From NCBI RefSeq assembly GCF_018991925.1, contig NW_024729710.1, positions 266,001 to 330,000 of the forward strand: DNA of 64,000 nucleotides. The letters run 5' to 3'. The DNA comes from Homarus americanus (Eukaryota; Arthropoda; Malacostraca; Decapoda; Nephropidae). Each line of letters opens with the position of its first letter. The stretch's first letter is position 1. The position numbers were made by a program, and so were the translations under genes. Of this stretch, positions 50,073-61,548 are shown piece after piece. The notes beneath the pieces were generated by a model. That model was not told the DNA's origin, did not search any database, and saw nothing but the letters and a program-made list of their open reading frames with translations.

Positions 50073-50138
50073 CTTGACTGTGTGTAATACTAATAATGAT
50101 AATATTTTTTTGTGGTTTATCATGTGTATTGAATCTCA

Positions 50139-50520
50139 GAAGTTTTTTTTTATTGAATAATGGTTGTCCATCGTGTAACGAGGATGGCCGATTGGCCGGC
50201 CCAAGGGCCACCTAGGCGTGAATTTGTTTAGGGTGTAGAAGCTGTCGTCAACACAACAACCACACCCTGAGTTAACGAGTTGCATGACCCTGTGTCAAGG
50301 AATAGTCCGAGAAGACCGGACAACTCGCCAACTGCACTGGCTAACCATTACCTCATTACACGATCCACAAATCGATTAACATCCAGGTCCCCAATTACTG
50401 CTGGGTAAACAAAAGCAAATGACGTAAAGAAACTTACCCATAGTTTCCCCCTGCCCGGGGATCGAACCCGGGTCCTTTCGCTTGCGAGGCGAGCATGCTG
50501 ACAATTATATAAACCACCTC
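50139..50520 (-). mobile_element. tRNA-headed SINE, copy 1
   Basis: Read on the minus strand: a tRNA-like head of about 75 bp (CAGCATGCTCGCCTCGCAAG then GCGAAAGG), a perfect B box and T arm (CCCGGGTTCGATCCCCGGG, plus-strand 50453-50471), a body of about 250 bp, and an A-rich tail with AATAAA ending at about 50139. The anticodon-like loop reads CTCGCAA (anticodon CGC). The head resembles a valine- or alanine-type tRNA, but the acceptor stem is lost. The head is read by RNA polymerase III in such elements. An older relative lies at 60035-60290. Confidence 0.85.
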
Positions 50521-51500
50521 AACACAAACAAATTATGTATATCGTTATTACACAATCCAGCGAATATTTCCTGAACCAGCGTACACTCCCACTACTAAAC
50601 CGGGGTTACAATATGTTATGATAAGGATCCGATAACAGATAGACGTCTTAGAGAATATATAAATAATTAGGTACCGTCTTCGTGTTCATAGGTAACTAAT
50701 TTTGTGTTATTTTTCCAGGATCGAAAATGGTTCTCTTAAGATGGGAGGAGTCTGCCTAGAACTACTGATCACGTAAGTTAATTCTTCTACAAATTTGGTC
50801 TAGTGTAGTGTAGTGTTGAGTATCCTTTCAGGGAAGTTAATAAGATTTGGTTTGATTTCCAAGTCTCACTCAGCTACATATAATTTTATTACTTTACTGA
50901 AGACTAGGATTTTGGAGACGGGGTGTGTTGACCTATTTATGTCACCGTGAGGCGTCTGGGACAAGGTTTGCATGGATTATTGTGTGCATATCAGGAAAAA
51001 AATACCGAAGACTAATGAATCTCTCTTGATTAGTGTAAGAAAACAGAGCTCTATGGTAACTGTGACGGTGCATTAAAATTTCCCTCAGTTAGTATGCATT
51101 TTTTAAAACGACATTTGCATACATACAGTTCCTCCTTTCAAAGATATAAAGAACTTGTATATTCTCTTTTTAGACCGAAGTTTTTTTTTTTTCTTGATCT
51201 CACCGTGTAGTTCCCTCACTGTGTCCCTGCTGCCTCCCCCAGACTCACGGCCTCAAGCTGGGACTCTACCATGACTCACTAGAGATGTTATAACGTTCCA
51301 TAAGTCGTTTTGATATTTCCTGCCACAACCAAACTTCATCCCAGGCTTTGTTCACCCACCCATGAGGCTAGATGTCGTATAAATATGTTGAATTATGATC
51401 GACTTAGGCAAGTTGAGTGTGGACAGTGTATATAGCCGCTTACTCCTGGTTGTATAGCTGGACCTTCATCGTAAAAGTCTTCTGCATTGTAATACTCAGA

Positions 51501-51502
<2 letters not shown>
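50521..51502. other. Intergenic, no gene seen
   Basis: Mixed AT-rich DNA. A T-run lies at 51180-51193. No gene recognised. Confidence 0.5.

Positions 51503-51559
<57 letters not shown>
51503..51559. repeat. (GT)n microsatellite
   Basis: About 28 GT units. Confidence 0.97.
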
Positions 51560-51560
<1 letters not shown>

Positions 51561-51952
51561 TTTTTCCGTGCCGCAAAGTCTGTATAAATGAAAATTCCCT
51601 TTAAACGTTATCACAAAAGGAGATATATTTAAGTAAACCTAAAGCTGCTCCTTTTACCTGCCTACGTACACAATCTCCACCACCAGTAGTGTCTCATCCT
51701 TTCAAGAAATTAAGGTGCGTAAGATAAGAGGATTCTGAGAGCGAGAGAATGGTGGAGAATCCTTTGGTTTTTTTTAGCTTTGGGTGCGGAGTCCCATCCT
51801 TCTCGTGTCAGAAAGAGAAAAAAGCAGATTGAAAGTTGCTGGGAGAATTTGTCCAACAAATTGCGGAAATTTATGATTCTGAGGTTATACAGCAGCTGTG
51901 GGTGCGACAGTGACTAAAGTGTCGGTGAGAGAAATGGTGGAGAGGGACAGTG
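51560..51952. other. Intergenic, no gene seen
   Basis: No repeat or coding signal recognised. Confidence 0.5.
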
Positions 51953-52143
51953 ACGGAGTGAGGGAAGTGTCGGTGAAGGAAGTGCCAGTGAGGGAAGTGT
52001 CGGTCAAGGAAGTGTCGATGAGGGAAGTGTAGGTGAGGGAAGTGTAGGTGAGGGACGTGTCCGTGAGGGAAGTGTCCGTGAGGGAAGTATCCGTGAGGGA
52101 AGTGTCACTGAAGGAAATGCCACTGAGGGAAGTATCAGTGAAA
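51953..52143. repeat. 15-bp minisatellite, about 13 copies
   Basis: GTGAGGGAAGTGTCG units with AAG, TAG and CCG variants in strict 15-base register. The minus strand reads TLPS[RPS] pentapeptides because 15 is divisible by three. A G/A-rich tail continues to about 52390. Confidence 0.96.
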
Positions 52144-52529
52144 GACAGTCATGTAAAAGGACAGAAATAGTTACTGAAAGGGAGAGTGAGTGAGAGAGAG
52201 TTATGAAAGGGGCAGTGACATTGACATACACTGAAAGGAAAAGTGAGAAAGAGAGAGAGTGAGATATATGACAGGGATGTAACAGATGATAAGAGATAGA
52301 GTGAGAGATACAGTGGACGGGAGACAATGAGATAACGAATGATGTACACAGGGAGAGAGAAAGAGAGGAGGAAGAAAGAGAAAATGAGACAGATGATAAA
52401 GTATTCAAGATGGCGTAGTAAGTAAAGTAAGGAACCGCTTTCATTACAGAATTACCGAGACAGTTATATATTTCTTAGTTGGTAGTTATTGATGATAGTT
52501 ACGCGCTTAAAGACCTTAGTTATTGAAGT

Positions 52530-52790
52530 ACATTAATAACATAACAACAATAACAACAGCCACAGCAACAACTACAACCACAACAACAACCACCTCCACA
52601 ACAACAACAACAAAAACAACCACAACAACAACCACCACAACAACAATAACAACACCAACAACCACAATAACAAAGCAATAACAACAACAACAATCACAAC
52701 AACTACAACAACAACAACCACAACAACAAGAACAACCACAACAACAAGAACAACCACAACAACAACAACCATAACAATAATACAATGACA
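52530..52790. repeat. (CAA)n/(CCA) low-complexity tract
   Basis: About 260 bp of ACAACA/ACCACA/AATAAC words on the plus strand. The minus strand reads poly Val/Cys/Leu. Confidence 0.94.
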
Positions 52791-53157
52791 GTCTTCCAAG
52801 CACAAGGTATTTATCTCAAGTCATTAACCTGTCTTAACCTCTTAAGTACGGTGACTTAACCTTATGAGCAAAATAAAGTTAATGATAAATTAACCTTAAC
52901 CCTTTGAATATATTAACCAATACCCATTAAGTATTCAGCCATAACTATTTTATTATATTAACCTAATACCCTTGAGTACGATGATGTATATTGAAGGAGT
53001 TACGTCATTGAACTCAAAGGTTTAAAAGGCTAGGGAAAAAAAACTTACTTCAGTGATAAGGAAAATTTTTATGGCTGCCCAGGAAAGAAGGCGAGAAGCT
53101 GAGGAGTGATGGATTTTGTGGGAATTATTTTTTTTAGTAAAGATGTACGTAAGAAGT
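52791..53157. other. Intergenic, no gene seen
   Basis: ATTAACC.. and CTTAACC words recur (52820-52970). No gene. Confidence 0.5.
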
Positions 53158-53203
53158 TTGGTCAGGTCAGGTCAGGTCAGGTCAGGTCAGGTCAGGTCAG
53201 GTG
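53158..53203. repeat. Perfect (TCAGG)n array, 9 copies
   Basis: Nine uninterrupted GGTCA pentamers, i.e. TCAGG rather than the TTAGG found in the other pentamer tracts of the window. Confidence 0.97.
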
Positions 53204-54217
53204 TACTGCGCCGATATATCAACAAATGCTAACTAGACAAAAATGTTTAGGGACAAAAAATATGTAGAAAATGTTTAGTAAAAAGATCGTCTAAAGTTTC
53301 AACCTTGTGTGGATGAAGTTAATGTTTACTGAAAGTTTGTCGATAATTTTATGATGGAAGTAGTACGTGTTTGATGATGAAGTGATGGTAAGTGTGGGTG
53401 TTTTGATGCAATTAGAGGAAAGGGCAGTGCAAGTGTGGCGTTAAAGGGGGAAAAGAGACACAATGGGTGACTTAATGCACTTGAGACATAGTGTAGATTC
53501 TCTTATTGACTCTTATTGACTGTACAAATGGCAAGGTTCCATTAGCCAAATTTGAGGGCAACATGAAGGCAAATACAGACTATTTCGATCAAGTTTGGAG
53601 GTGAATTTTTTATGTAAAGTGTTTGGAGACAACATAGATGTGGTATTTAATAGGAAAACTGTTAGTAATTAGTCAGGAAAATAATGCTAAACCCAAAGAG
53701 TAATATTTATTAGGAAGAATTGGTATCTGAATCTTGTATCTTATTTATCTATATCATATGTATAAACGTGGAGCTAGTTATAACGAGAGCAACAGCAAAG
53801 GCGAACAACAGTCGGTATATTATTGAACTTCGGAGAATAGACGAAATAAAAAAGATAATTTGTGAGAAGAATCCAAAACACACTGGAGAATTAAGTGAAA
53901 AAAAATCTAGATTTAAGGTATTGAAGCACATGACCGGAGAGAGTTTCGCTGGGAATATATATGACCCCACAGTTGAAGGCGGTGAGGTGAGAGGAACAGT
54001 GAGGAAACAAAAAATAAGCCAAGATTTGTAGATGTGAATTGGTGATCTTTTAAAGGTAAGTTTGTAAAGGTATCGTATATAATAATGCTATTGAGTGAAT
54101 GTAGACCTCTAGTGGTGTTCCATCTTAATGTTAACGGTAGCGAAGTTGATGATTAATACCAGGTGTTCTAAATCAATGTGTAAGGGGAGGTGGTTAGTGT
54201 TGCGTGTGGTGGTGGAT
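53204..54217. other. Intergenic; unrecognised 103-codon plus frame at 53720-54031
   Basis: The open frame 53720-54031 is Lys/Ile/Glu-rich. Its second half (after about codon 70, with the word MTGESFAGNIYDPTVEGGEV) looks protein-like, but it has no recognised domain, no clear start context, and an opposing frame of 73 codons. It could be a degraded exon or chance. Confidence 0.3.
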
Positions 54218-54312
54218 AATGTAAGGTTAGGTTAGGTTAGGTTTCGTTTCGTTTCATTTGTTTTGGTTAGGTTAGGTTAGGTTAGGTTAGGTTGTTAGTA
54301 TGTTAGGTTAGA
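54218..54312. repeat. TTAGG tracts with GTTTCGTTTC interruption
   Basis: Two short (GGTTA)n arrays separated by TTTCGTTTCGTTTCATTTG. Confidence 0.93.
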
Positions 54313-54695
54313 TTAGTCTTGTTTAATTTGTTTTAGAATTATTACCTTGTGTAAAAATTAAATATAGCAAACATATTATTTTAACAAATATCATCTGTGG
54401 GAGAATTTATAAAACATTCCTGAACTTTAACTTTTGATAGATGAAAATGACATGAAACTTTGACTAGTAATTTCATGGCCAAACTTTTAATCTCTTAAAA
54501 GTTTGGAAAACGAGTAAAGAAAACGGATCTGGGTGTGTCTGAACTGGTTACGTATACTCACAAAGTTCTGAATAATGATTGGCCGAATAACAAAGGGAAA
54601 TGGCTCGTAATTGTAACTTTTTGAGAAGTACGAAGAAATAAAAAAATAATAATGCTTAATAAATAAGTAAATAAGTAAGACATACTAACGAAAGC

Positions 54696-54727
<32 letters not shown>

Positions 54728-55361
54728 AGTGGACTCCCCAAAAATCTTGAGAATTAGGGTGACTATATACAACACATGATAAAGAACATACTTAGAAGAG
54801 TCTTGGCGATAAAGGGGAAGAGACATAAACACAAACAAGATAACTAAGACTCACAACAGCGCCGCTAAAACCCTCGTAAGTAAGGTGTCTCAAAAGGTCT
54901 TTATTACGAACAGAAAAACAAAAATAACAGAAATAAATTAAAATAAACTTTCTAAATTTAAATATCCTGTTTGAGATTAAAGTGACTTGAAGTGTAGATT
55001 AATTTATATAGAGAGAGTTGAAGATAGATATTATATATCAATTACTCGATAAGTATATAGAGAAACAATTACTTTATAGAGACACTTAAAAAGAATAAAT
55101 CATAAAAAAAAACAGGAAATAAACACCCAAGGGAATAAACACAAAACCAGAGGAACTTTAACCTTTGCTTAGGGGACAAAATTTGGAAAATATGAACTAA
55201 CGTGATAACTTTAGGTAAGAGTAAGTTTAGAAAAATAAGAAGTTTGCGAAGATTGTGTTTGTGCTTGGAAGAATTTGGTCATGTCGGCCAAGGGCAAAAA
55301 TGTGTGTATAATAATAATAATAATAATAATAAACGGTTTATTAATAGAATTGCAGCAGGTG

Positions 55362-55409
<48 letters not shown>

Positions 55410-55679
55410 GGAATTGGTTATAACCGTATTAATGTATATCTCAATGTAGTAAGAGAGAAGTACATCAGAGGTATAACAAGTGTAGTGAGTTAAGTGAGAA
55501 TTATATCACCATAGGAATATAACCGAAATATTTCCTTCAACTCCTCGGACACAATCCACTACACAGATAAAAACATGAACACGCCTCTGTATGGAAACGA
55601 GTAATGTACACTATCAGCTTTATGCTCCAGGTAGAGGGAAGGCAGGTGTATATTTGTTGGAGACTGAAAATCTTAATTG
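54313..55679. other. Intergenic with AC, ATA and GT runs
   Basis: (AC)n at 54697-54724, (AAT)n at 55310-55332 and (GT)n at 55365-55405. Otherwise AT-rich with no gene recognised. Confidence 0.6.
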
Positions 55680-56155
55680 TGTAGGAAATATGCTGTAGAC
55701 AGTATACTTCAGGCGGGTGAGGGAGAGGGGAAGCAGTGTAGGAATATGCTGTAGACAGTATACTTCAGGCGGGTAAGGGAGAGGGGAGGCAGTGTAGGAA
55801 TATGCTGTAGACAGTATACTTCAGGCGGGTGAGGGAGAGGGGTGGCAGTGTAGGAATATGCTGTAGACAGTATACTTCCGGGCGGGTGAGGGGGGGGACA
55901 GTGTGGGAATATGCTGCCAGACAGTATGCTTCAGGCGGGTGAGGAGAGGGAGGCAGTGTAGGAAATATGCTGTAGACAGTATACTTCAGGCGGGTGAGGG
56001 AGAGGGGAAGCAGTGTAGGAATATGCTGTAGACAGTATACTTCAGGCGGGTAAGGGAGAGGGGAGGCAGTGTAGGAATATGCTGTAGACAGTATACTTCA
56101 GGCGGGTGAGGGAGAGGGGTGGCAGTGTAGGAATATGCTGTAGACAGTATACTTA
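55680..56155. repeat. 56-bp minisatellite with duplicated higher-order block
   Basis: Eight to nine units, each containing AATATGCTGTAGACAGTATA, CTTCAGGCGGGTGAGGGAGA and a G-rich end. Variants are ordered A (GGAAATATG, GGGGAAGCAG), B (GTAAGGG, GGGGAGGCAG), C (GGGGTGGCAG), two diverged units (55850-55960), then A, B, C again. The A-B-C block at about 55682-55850 is therefore repeated at about 55967-56135. Confidence 0.95.
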
Positions 56156-56277
56156 CTCTTTAGGCAAGTGATAGAGAGACAGAACAAATATACGAGTATA
56201 TGCTCTCAGGATTATTACATCAGGTAGATTAGGAAGAGAAAGAGTGAATATATGAAGGTAGATGTAAAATTCAATCT

Positions 56278-56435
56278 GGTGAGTGCTGGTGTTGTTGGTG
56301 GTGGTGTTGGTGGTGGTGATGGTGCTCTTGGGGTTGCTGGTGTTAGTGTTGGTGTTGTTGCTGGTGCTGCTAGTGGTGTTGCTGATGGTGGTGTTGCTGG
56401 TGATAGTGCTGTTGGTGGTGGTGTCATGGGAGGAA
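56278..56435. repeat. (GGT/GTT/GCT)n imperfect trinucleotide tract
   Basis: Trinucleotides of the form GNT repeat over about 155 bp in register, giving Gly/Val/Ala frames on + and Pro/Thr/Ala on -. Confidence 0.92.
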
Positions 56436-57164
56436 AAAAGAGCGAAGGAGCAGGAAAACTCAACCCAATCGAGTGATATACAGTGTAAATAATATAACTG
56501 TGTGTTAAGTTATACGTCTTGGCATAATTTCAAGTACCCAGAAATTCTTTTTAGGTGGAAACAATTTATTCTATACACGAGGAAATGATAATAGTCGTGG
56601 GGAAATTAGTTAATAGTAGTATGGGTTTTAGTGATAAGGTGAGATGATGGGTGGGAATTGTTTCAAGCTTTTATGATACTTTTTTGGTGGAAATATTTGT
56701 GTAGTTATAAAGGCGAGGTGTAAAAAAGTATTATTTGTCATAGTGTTATAGGAAGAGTGTAATTATACATAGGTTTTTATAATCATCCATGTCATCATTA
56801 TTATCATTGTCATTGTCGTTATCATCATCATCATCATCATCATCATATTTGACCTTATTATATACGAGTTTTATATTGATGTTCATTTCTTATTGTTGTT
56901 CTTTTATTTATGTTTTATTTTTCAAAGAACATTTATCTTTTTTTTTCCTTTTTAGCTCCACTTCATACACCAATACGGAACACCTCCAACACGACTTTCC
57001 TTTTATCTCTGAATATCTCCAACGCGTCACGAGTTTTACAATAAAAAAAAGGAATTTTTATGTGAACGTAAATTCCTGAAACAAATTTATATTCTTATAC
57101 ATCTCCTTTAGCATTTCTGTTCTGGTTGTCGTAGCTTGTGTGATGAGTTTTTTTTTTTCAATTA
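56436..57164. other. Intergenic with (CAT)n
   Basis: (ATC)n at 56820-56846. AT-rich otherwise; no gene recognised. Confidence 0.55.
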
Positions 57165-57360
57165 AATCACGGTCCTCAAGGGGTTAAATCATCGCTTTCA
57201 AGGGGTTAAATCATCGTCCTCAAAGGGTTAAGTCATCGTCCTCAAAGGATTAAATCATCGTCCTCAAATGAATAAATCATCGTCCTTAAAGGGTTAAATC
57301 ATCGTCCTCAAAGGGTTAAATCATCGTCCTCAAAGGGTTAAATCATCGTCCTCAAAGGTT
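57165..57360. repeat. 22-bp minisatellite, 9 copies
   Basis: Units of GGGTTAAATCATCGTCCTCA plus AA. The first two and the fifth and sixth are diverged, the last three identical, so the 3' end is youngest. Confidence 0.96.
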
Positions 57361-57786
57361 AAAAGACGAGACTCGCATCAAAGAAACTGCCAAGAGACGA
57401 ACAGAAAATAAGAAATATTCAACAACAATACTTACAGGAAATTGCTAACAACTGTCAAGGCATCTAACTTTATCTTATTAATTATTGAAGCATTTATAGA
57501 CAGAGAGTCGGTACATTACCCAACAGTTATTTAAAGTTTTAATGACAGAAACCAGATAATGGTAGATGTTATAGCAAGTTATTTTTTTTTACCCGATAAG
57601 CTTTTATTTATTATTGAAAAAAGGTGAGATTTGTTCGTTTAAAATTGAGTTAAGGTATTTATAAAGGTTTCTGCCGCAGGTAAGTTTATGTTATGGATTT
57701 TTCTTCTTTTGATGTCATATTCCGGTGAAATATCTGTATTGCTTCAAGAGACTTACTGTAGATAATACAATTGTACAATCATATTC
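57361..57786. other. Intergenic, no gene seen
   Basis: AT-rich, nothing recognised. Confidence 0.5.
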
Positions 57787-57828
57787 GTCATCATCATCAC
57801 CACCATCATCACCACCACCATCATCACC

Positions 57829-57860
<32 letters not shown>

Positions 57861-57870
57861 CATCATCATT
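57787..57870. repeat. (CAT/CAC)n trinucleotide tract
   Basis: About 27 CAN triplets, CAT with interspersed CAC. Confidence 0.95.
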
Positions 57871-57959
57871 AATATCATCTTTGACCTGATAGACCTTACC
57901 CTAGACAGGTATAGCCAAGTGTTATAGGGAAAAAAATGACTTAAATAGGTAGAGAAATT

Positions 57960-58150
57960 AAGAGATGTGGATAATATGCGGATGGTGGATGGATAAAAGG
58001 TGGATGTAAGAGTCTGTGGATTGAGGATAGCGTGTGGATGATCGATGGGTGATGAGAAAGATGGATGTTGGATAGCGTGTGGATAGTAGATGGATTTAAA
58101 AAATGGATATTTGATAAGACTGTGAATGATTTGTGGTTGAATGTGGGTGC
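57960..58150. repeat. GGATG/GTGGAT degenerate repeat
   Basis: Words GTGGATG, GATAGCGTGTGGAT and GATGGATA recur; GGATAGCGTGTGGAT is duplicated at about 58025 and 58071. Confidence 0.75.
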
Positions 58151-59176
58151 GCCAAGTCCGTAGAGTTGCTAGTAATAATGTGTAAGAGTCATATGATTAC
58201 CTCTTGGGACCACAGCAAAACTAACCCATAGTCTTACGAACCAGAGTAAGAACACATAGATGATAAAAGAGACACAAAACAGAAGATAAAAAGAAGAAAC
58301 TGAGTGAAAGAAATGTATAGAAAAGGAAAGATAAATAAAGAAGCGATACAAGAGAGATAACTAGCGATAAATTGACGATAATCCTAATATAGTTGAAGAT
58401 AAAGATGAAATAAAAGAAGTATTAAATTCTCACTGACGAAAAAGGAATAAGTAAATTAAAGAAAGATGGATAATGGTTATAGGATGGTAGGTGGGGCGTG
58501 ATAAATGAAAATGGGTAAAGTTCAAACAGAGGATAAATCAGGAAGAAAGATTTGTGGATAATGATGGTGAGAGAGAGAGAGAGGAAAAGAGGACTGGAGA
58601 CACGAGATAAAAGAAAGATGGAAAAGAGGTTGAAAGTGAGAAGAATTGAGGGAGTTATGGAGAATGAAAGGGGGGAAATATGTGAGAATTACAGATAAAG
58701 TAGGAAGGAAAGCAAAGGAGGAGACAAGAAAACAAAAGGAAAGATAAAGGAAGAAGAAGAAGAAAGATAAATACAGAGATGGAGACGATAATAATAATCA
58801 AAACTAAAAAAAAAAAAGAACAGGGTGTGAGAGAGTCAGACAAGACACAGGAAACGAGAGAAAGAAAAGGGACATTTATGGGTATATACAAAAGGAAATA
58901 AATAAAAAATATAATTCGGGGGAAATCTTAACCTCGAGAAAGATAATAGGAGAAATATTACAAAAGTCAAGACTAAGGAATATTGGGAAACTTGAGCATA
59001 AGATAAAAAAAAAAGAATTGGGATAACGACGGAGGAACGGAAGAAGGAATATTGGGTAAAATGTAGAGAACTAAAAGGAGAGGAAAGTCATGCGGTGGAG
59101 GTAACATGGGACAGTGTTGTGGCTCTTGGCGGTGTGGATCAGAAGAGGACGGAGTGAGGAAGTGTTGGGACGGTGG
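58151..59176. other. Purine-biased intergenic DNA
   Basis: A/G-rich on the plus strand over most of 58240-59100. Minus-strand Phe/Leu/Ser frames are composition artefacts. No gene recognised. Confidence 0.55.
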
Positions 59177-59217
59177 TACACACACACACACATACACACA
59201 CACACACACACACACAT
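59177..59217. repeat. (AC)n microsatellite
   Basis: AC run with one ATAC interruption. Confidence 0.95.
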
Positions 59218-60034
59218 ACTGTACAAACACACTAGGTCGGGGAGTCGTGATCCTTTGAGCTGTGGGGGATCTTATAAGGATCCTGGAAACTCCTAAATGT
59301 CCACAGGCATTTTAGTAAGTACTTGTGTCTTGTGTCTTCAAGTAGGAACACCTCGTCCACTTACAGCCTGACCCTGCAGATGACCTTCAGTACAGAGATG
59401 TAGGCTAGAAGGTTGAGCGTATAGTGGTCGTTAGCAGGAAATATTTTACGTTAAGTTGTTTAAAAAAATACTTGATACGTAGAGGATACAGTGAGAACAA
59501 CATAGGACACGTTATTTCCATCCCACAACAACAGCAAACATTCACTCTCGCCTCTGTCTGGCCACCGTCTTCCTCTACACTACATTCCGCCTTGTGTTAT
59601 GTGAGAGTTTCACTGAATCTTATGCCAGGTCCGCTGAAACAGTTCTAGGAAAGGCAATCAACAAAGTGTCTGGCGTTTACACTCTAACTCATAGCAATTA
59701 CACGGTTATGGAATCTACGCCAAGTGAACGTTCACTTTCATCTGTCAGCAGTGGCACTCTGTTATGATAAGAACACAAGTTTCATAACGCTAAAGCATCC
59801 TCTTCCCTATCCCTGCCACCAGACACCTTCATAGAATCATTTAGAAATATTTGATGCTGAACAGATAACGTCTATGAATATTTTCTATACGTTTTTTGGA
59901 GTTAGTTGTGAAGGGCTGGGTTCCTCATGCTCGGATAGGCGTCGACTGTTAAACCAACGTGTTAGAAACTTTAGAAGTAGAACCTGATGCCAACACAATT
60001 CGCACACCCATTGATGGTGAGCTGTATACCACGG
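59218..60034. other. Intergenic, no gene seen
   Basis: Mixed composition. The plus frame 59424-59648 is unrecognised. The right end (from about 59890) may include the decayed tail of the SINE copy below. Confidence 0.45.
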
Positions 60035-60290
60035 TGTTAAGGTGTATAAATTGACACCAACACCCTGACCCTTAGTTGCTGAGCTATTGTGTAGTGTAAT
60101 CGATTTCAGGTGATATTCGAGGAAGACTGGACAATCCTTCTGCTTAGCCATTACCCCAAAACACCACCCACAAATCGATTTACATTCAGGCTCCTATTAA
60201 GGCAAATTGAGTTAGGAAACTTGGCCAAAATTCCATGTTGCTTTGGAATAGATTACCAGCCACCTCTGTCTTGTGGATGTGTTGTGTTAA
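60035..60290 (-). mobile_element. tRNA-headed SINE, copy 2 (diverged)
   Basis: Aligns on the minus strand with 50220-50510: shared words CACAAATCGATT, AGCCATTACC/AACCATTACC, GAAGACTGGACAA/GAAGACCGGACAA, and a GGTGTA..ACACC segment at 60036-60070. The tRNA-like head is recognisable only by alignment (60235-60290); its B box has decayed. The frame 60110-60511 runs through it and is not a gene. Confidence 0.7.
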
Positions 60291-60322
60291 CCATCAAACT
60301 ACAGCCACAACAAGTATCGATC

Positions 60323-60356
<34 letters not shown>
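60323..60356. repeat. (AC)n microsatellite
   Basis: About 17 AC units. Confidence 0.96.
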
Positions 60357-60357
<1 letters not shown>

Positions 60358-60899
60358 CGTTTTCTCTATATTTTTAATCTGCTTCAACTCCCTTTCCACC
60401 ATGGTGCCTGTGTGTGACCTTCCCCACCACCGTCAGCGTCACACTATACCTGTGAGGGGACGTCAGGTGTGTCTCCCAGTAGCAAATGAGGTTCACCTTG
60501 ACAAAACTTAGACTTCAGGTGATCATCATCTCTCTCTCCAACATGACTATTTATTTCCATTTGCGAAATACTGACAACAATTATCTAAATCTTTCTTTTT
60601 CATTAACATACGGAGTGGAAAAAATAATCAAGTAAAAGACAAATAAATAAATAAATTAATGAAACCACGGAATTAAAAAGTATCTAAATGTCTAAATGTA
60701 AGTGAAAATAAAATGGTTTTCTCGTTTATAAGAAGACGAGCCAAAACCCCAAAACAAAAAACAAAACAGACAGACAGACAGTATTTCACACACCAGAAAG
60801 AAAGAAAAGCCAATGTTGCTTACTGCTGTGTCTCAGACAGGTCCCAGGGTTCTGAAGGAAGTAATTAAGACATTGAATCAAATAGTGTCTGTGGAAGGC
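60357..60899. other. Intergenic, no gene seen
   Basis: AT-rich with A-runs; a short (CAGA)n lies at 60767-60780. No gene. Confidence 0.5.
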
Positions 60900-61335
60900 G
60901 AAGCCGAGGTTCTGTTTTGGAAAATGAGAGAGTAAAGGAAACGCGGCCTCTGAACACATGAGGGAAGGGATGACGAAGGGGATAGCCTCATAGCAAGACG
61001 CGCAGTGGGGTAGCTTGGCCCCCTACAGTAAAGTGAACGATGGGAGAAGTTTAGGAAGTAAAACATATCGAAGTTTGATCTGAAGAAGTCAAGTCTGTAA
61101 GTTGGAGGAAGAGAGAGATACAGGAAGCTGCTTGTAGAGCCTTGTTGTGTAGAACGTCTTGGTTGATATTGTAGGCATAACACGAAGTCAAAAGGAAAGT
61201 TAAGAATTGATCGGTGTTTGAGAGGAACATCAACTATGGATAAAAAAGATGGTAAAACAAAGAGGAGGAAGATCTAGCATATTGGACCACCAGTTTTGAA
61301 GGTTGGAGGTAAGTAAGCCGCCATTACTAAACCTC
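60900..61335. other. Complex sequence, unrecognised
   Basis: Less AT-rich than its surroundings and free of simple repeats. A minus frame at 60878-61183 (101 codons) and another at 61051-61233 overlap in different frames. A very good splice-donor word, GGAG/GTAAGTAAG, lies on + at 61305-61317, but the frame leading into it is short. A decayed interspersed repeat is possible. Confidence 0.3.
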
Positions 61336-61548
61336 ACGACTCTTAAACCTGTGGGTGTGGCCGAGGAGACTTGAGTTTACTGGAGGAGTTAGATGATGAA
61401 GCACCTAGAAGACGTGAGAGAGCGATGTACGGTCTCAGGCCTGATCAAAGATTCGCACTGTGTGAAGAACTGATTGGATGTGAAATATTTCTTGGCTCTG
61501 GAGAGAAACCCACCCAGACTTTGGGATGCATTCCTGGCAGTCGGAGGT
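61336..61548 (+). other. Possible small exon, unrecognised
   Basis: A plus-strand frame is open for about 70 codons between stops. It includes acidic-basic LLEELDDEAPRRRERAMYGL and the word ELIGCEIFLGSGEKP, and its end coincides with a consensus donor GGAG/GTGAGA near 61543. No acceptor stands out and the minus strand also has a 105-codon frame. Evidence for translation is weak. Confidence 0.18.

Noticed and set aside
50434..50520. Functional tRNA gene on the minus strand
   Set aside because: T arm and B box are perfect but the acceptor stem is missing and the sequence continues into a SINE body with an A tail.
52516..52805. Cys/Val-rich membrane-like minus-strand frames
   Set aside because: Translations of the (CAA)n tract in two frames.
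60110..60511. 133-codon plus-strand frame
   Set aside because: Runs through the decayed SINE copy and an AC microsatellite.
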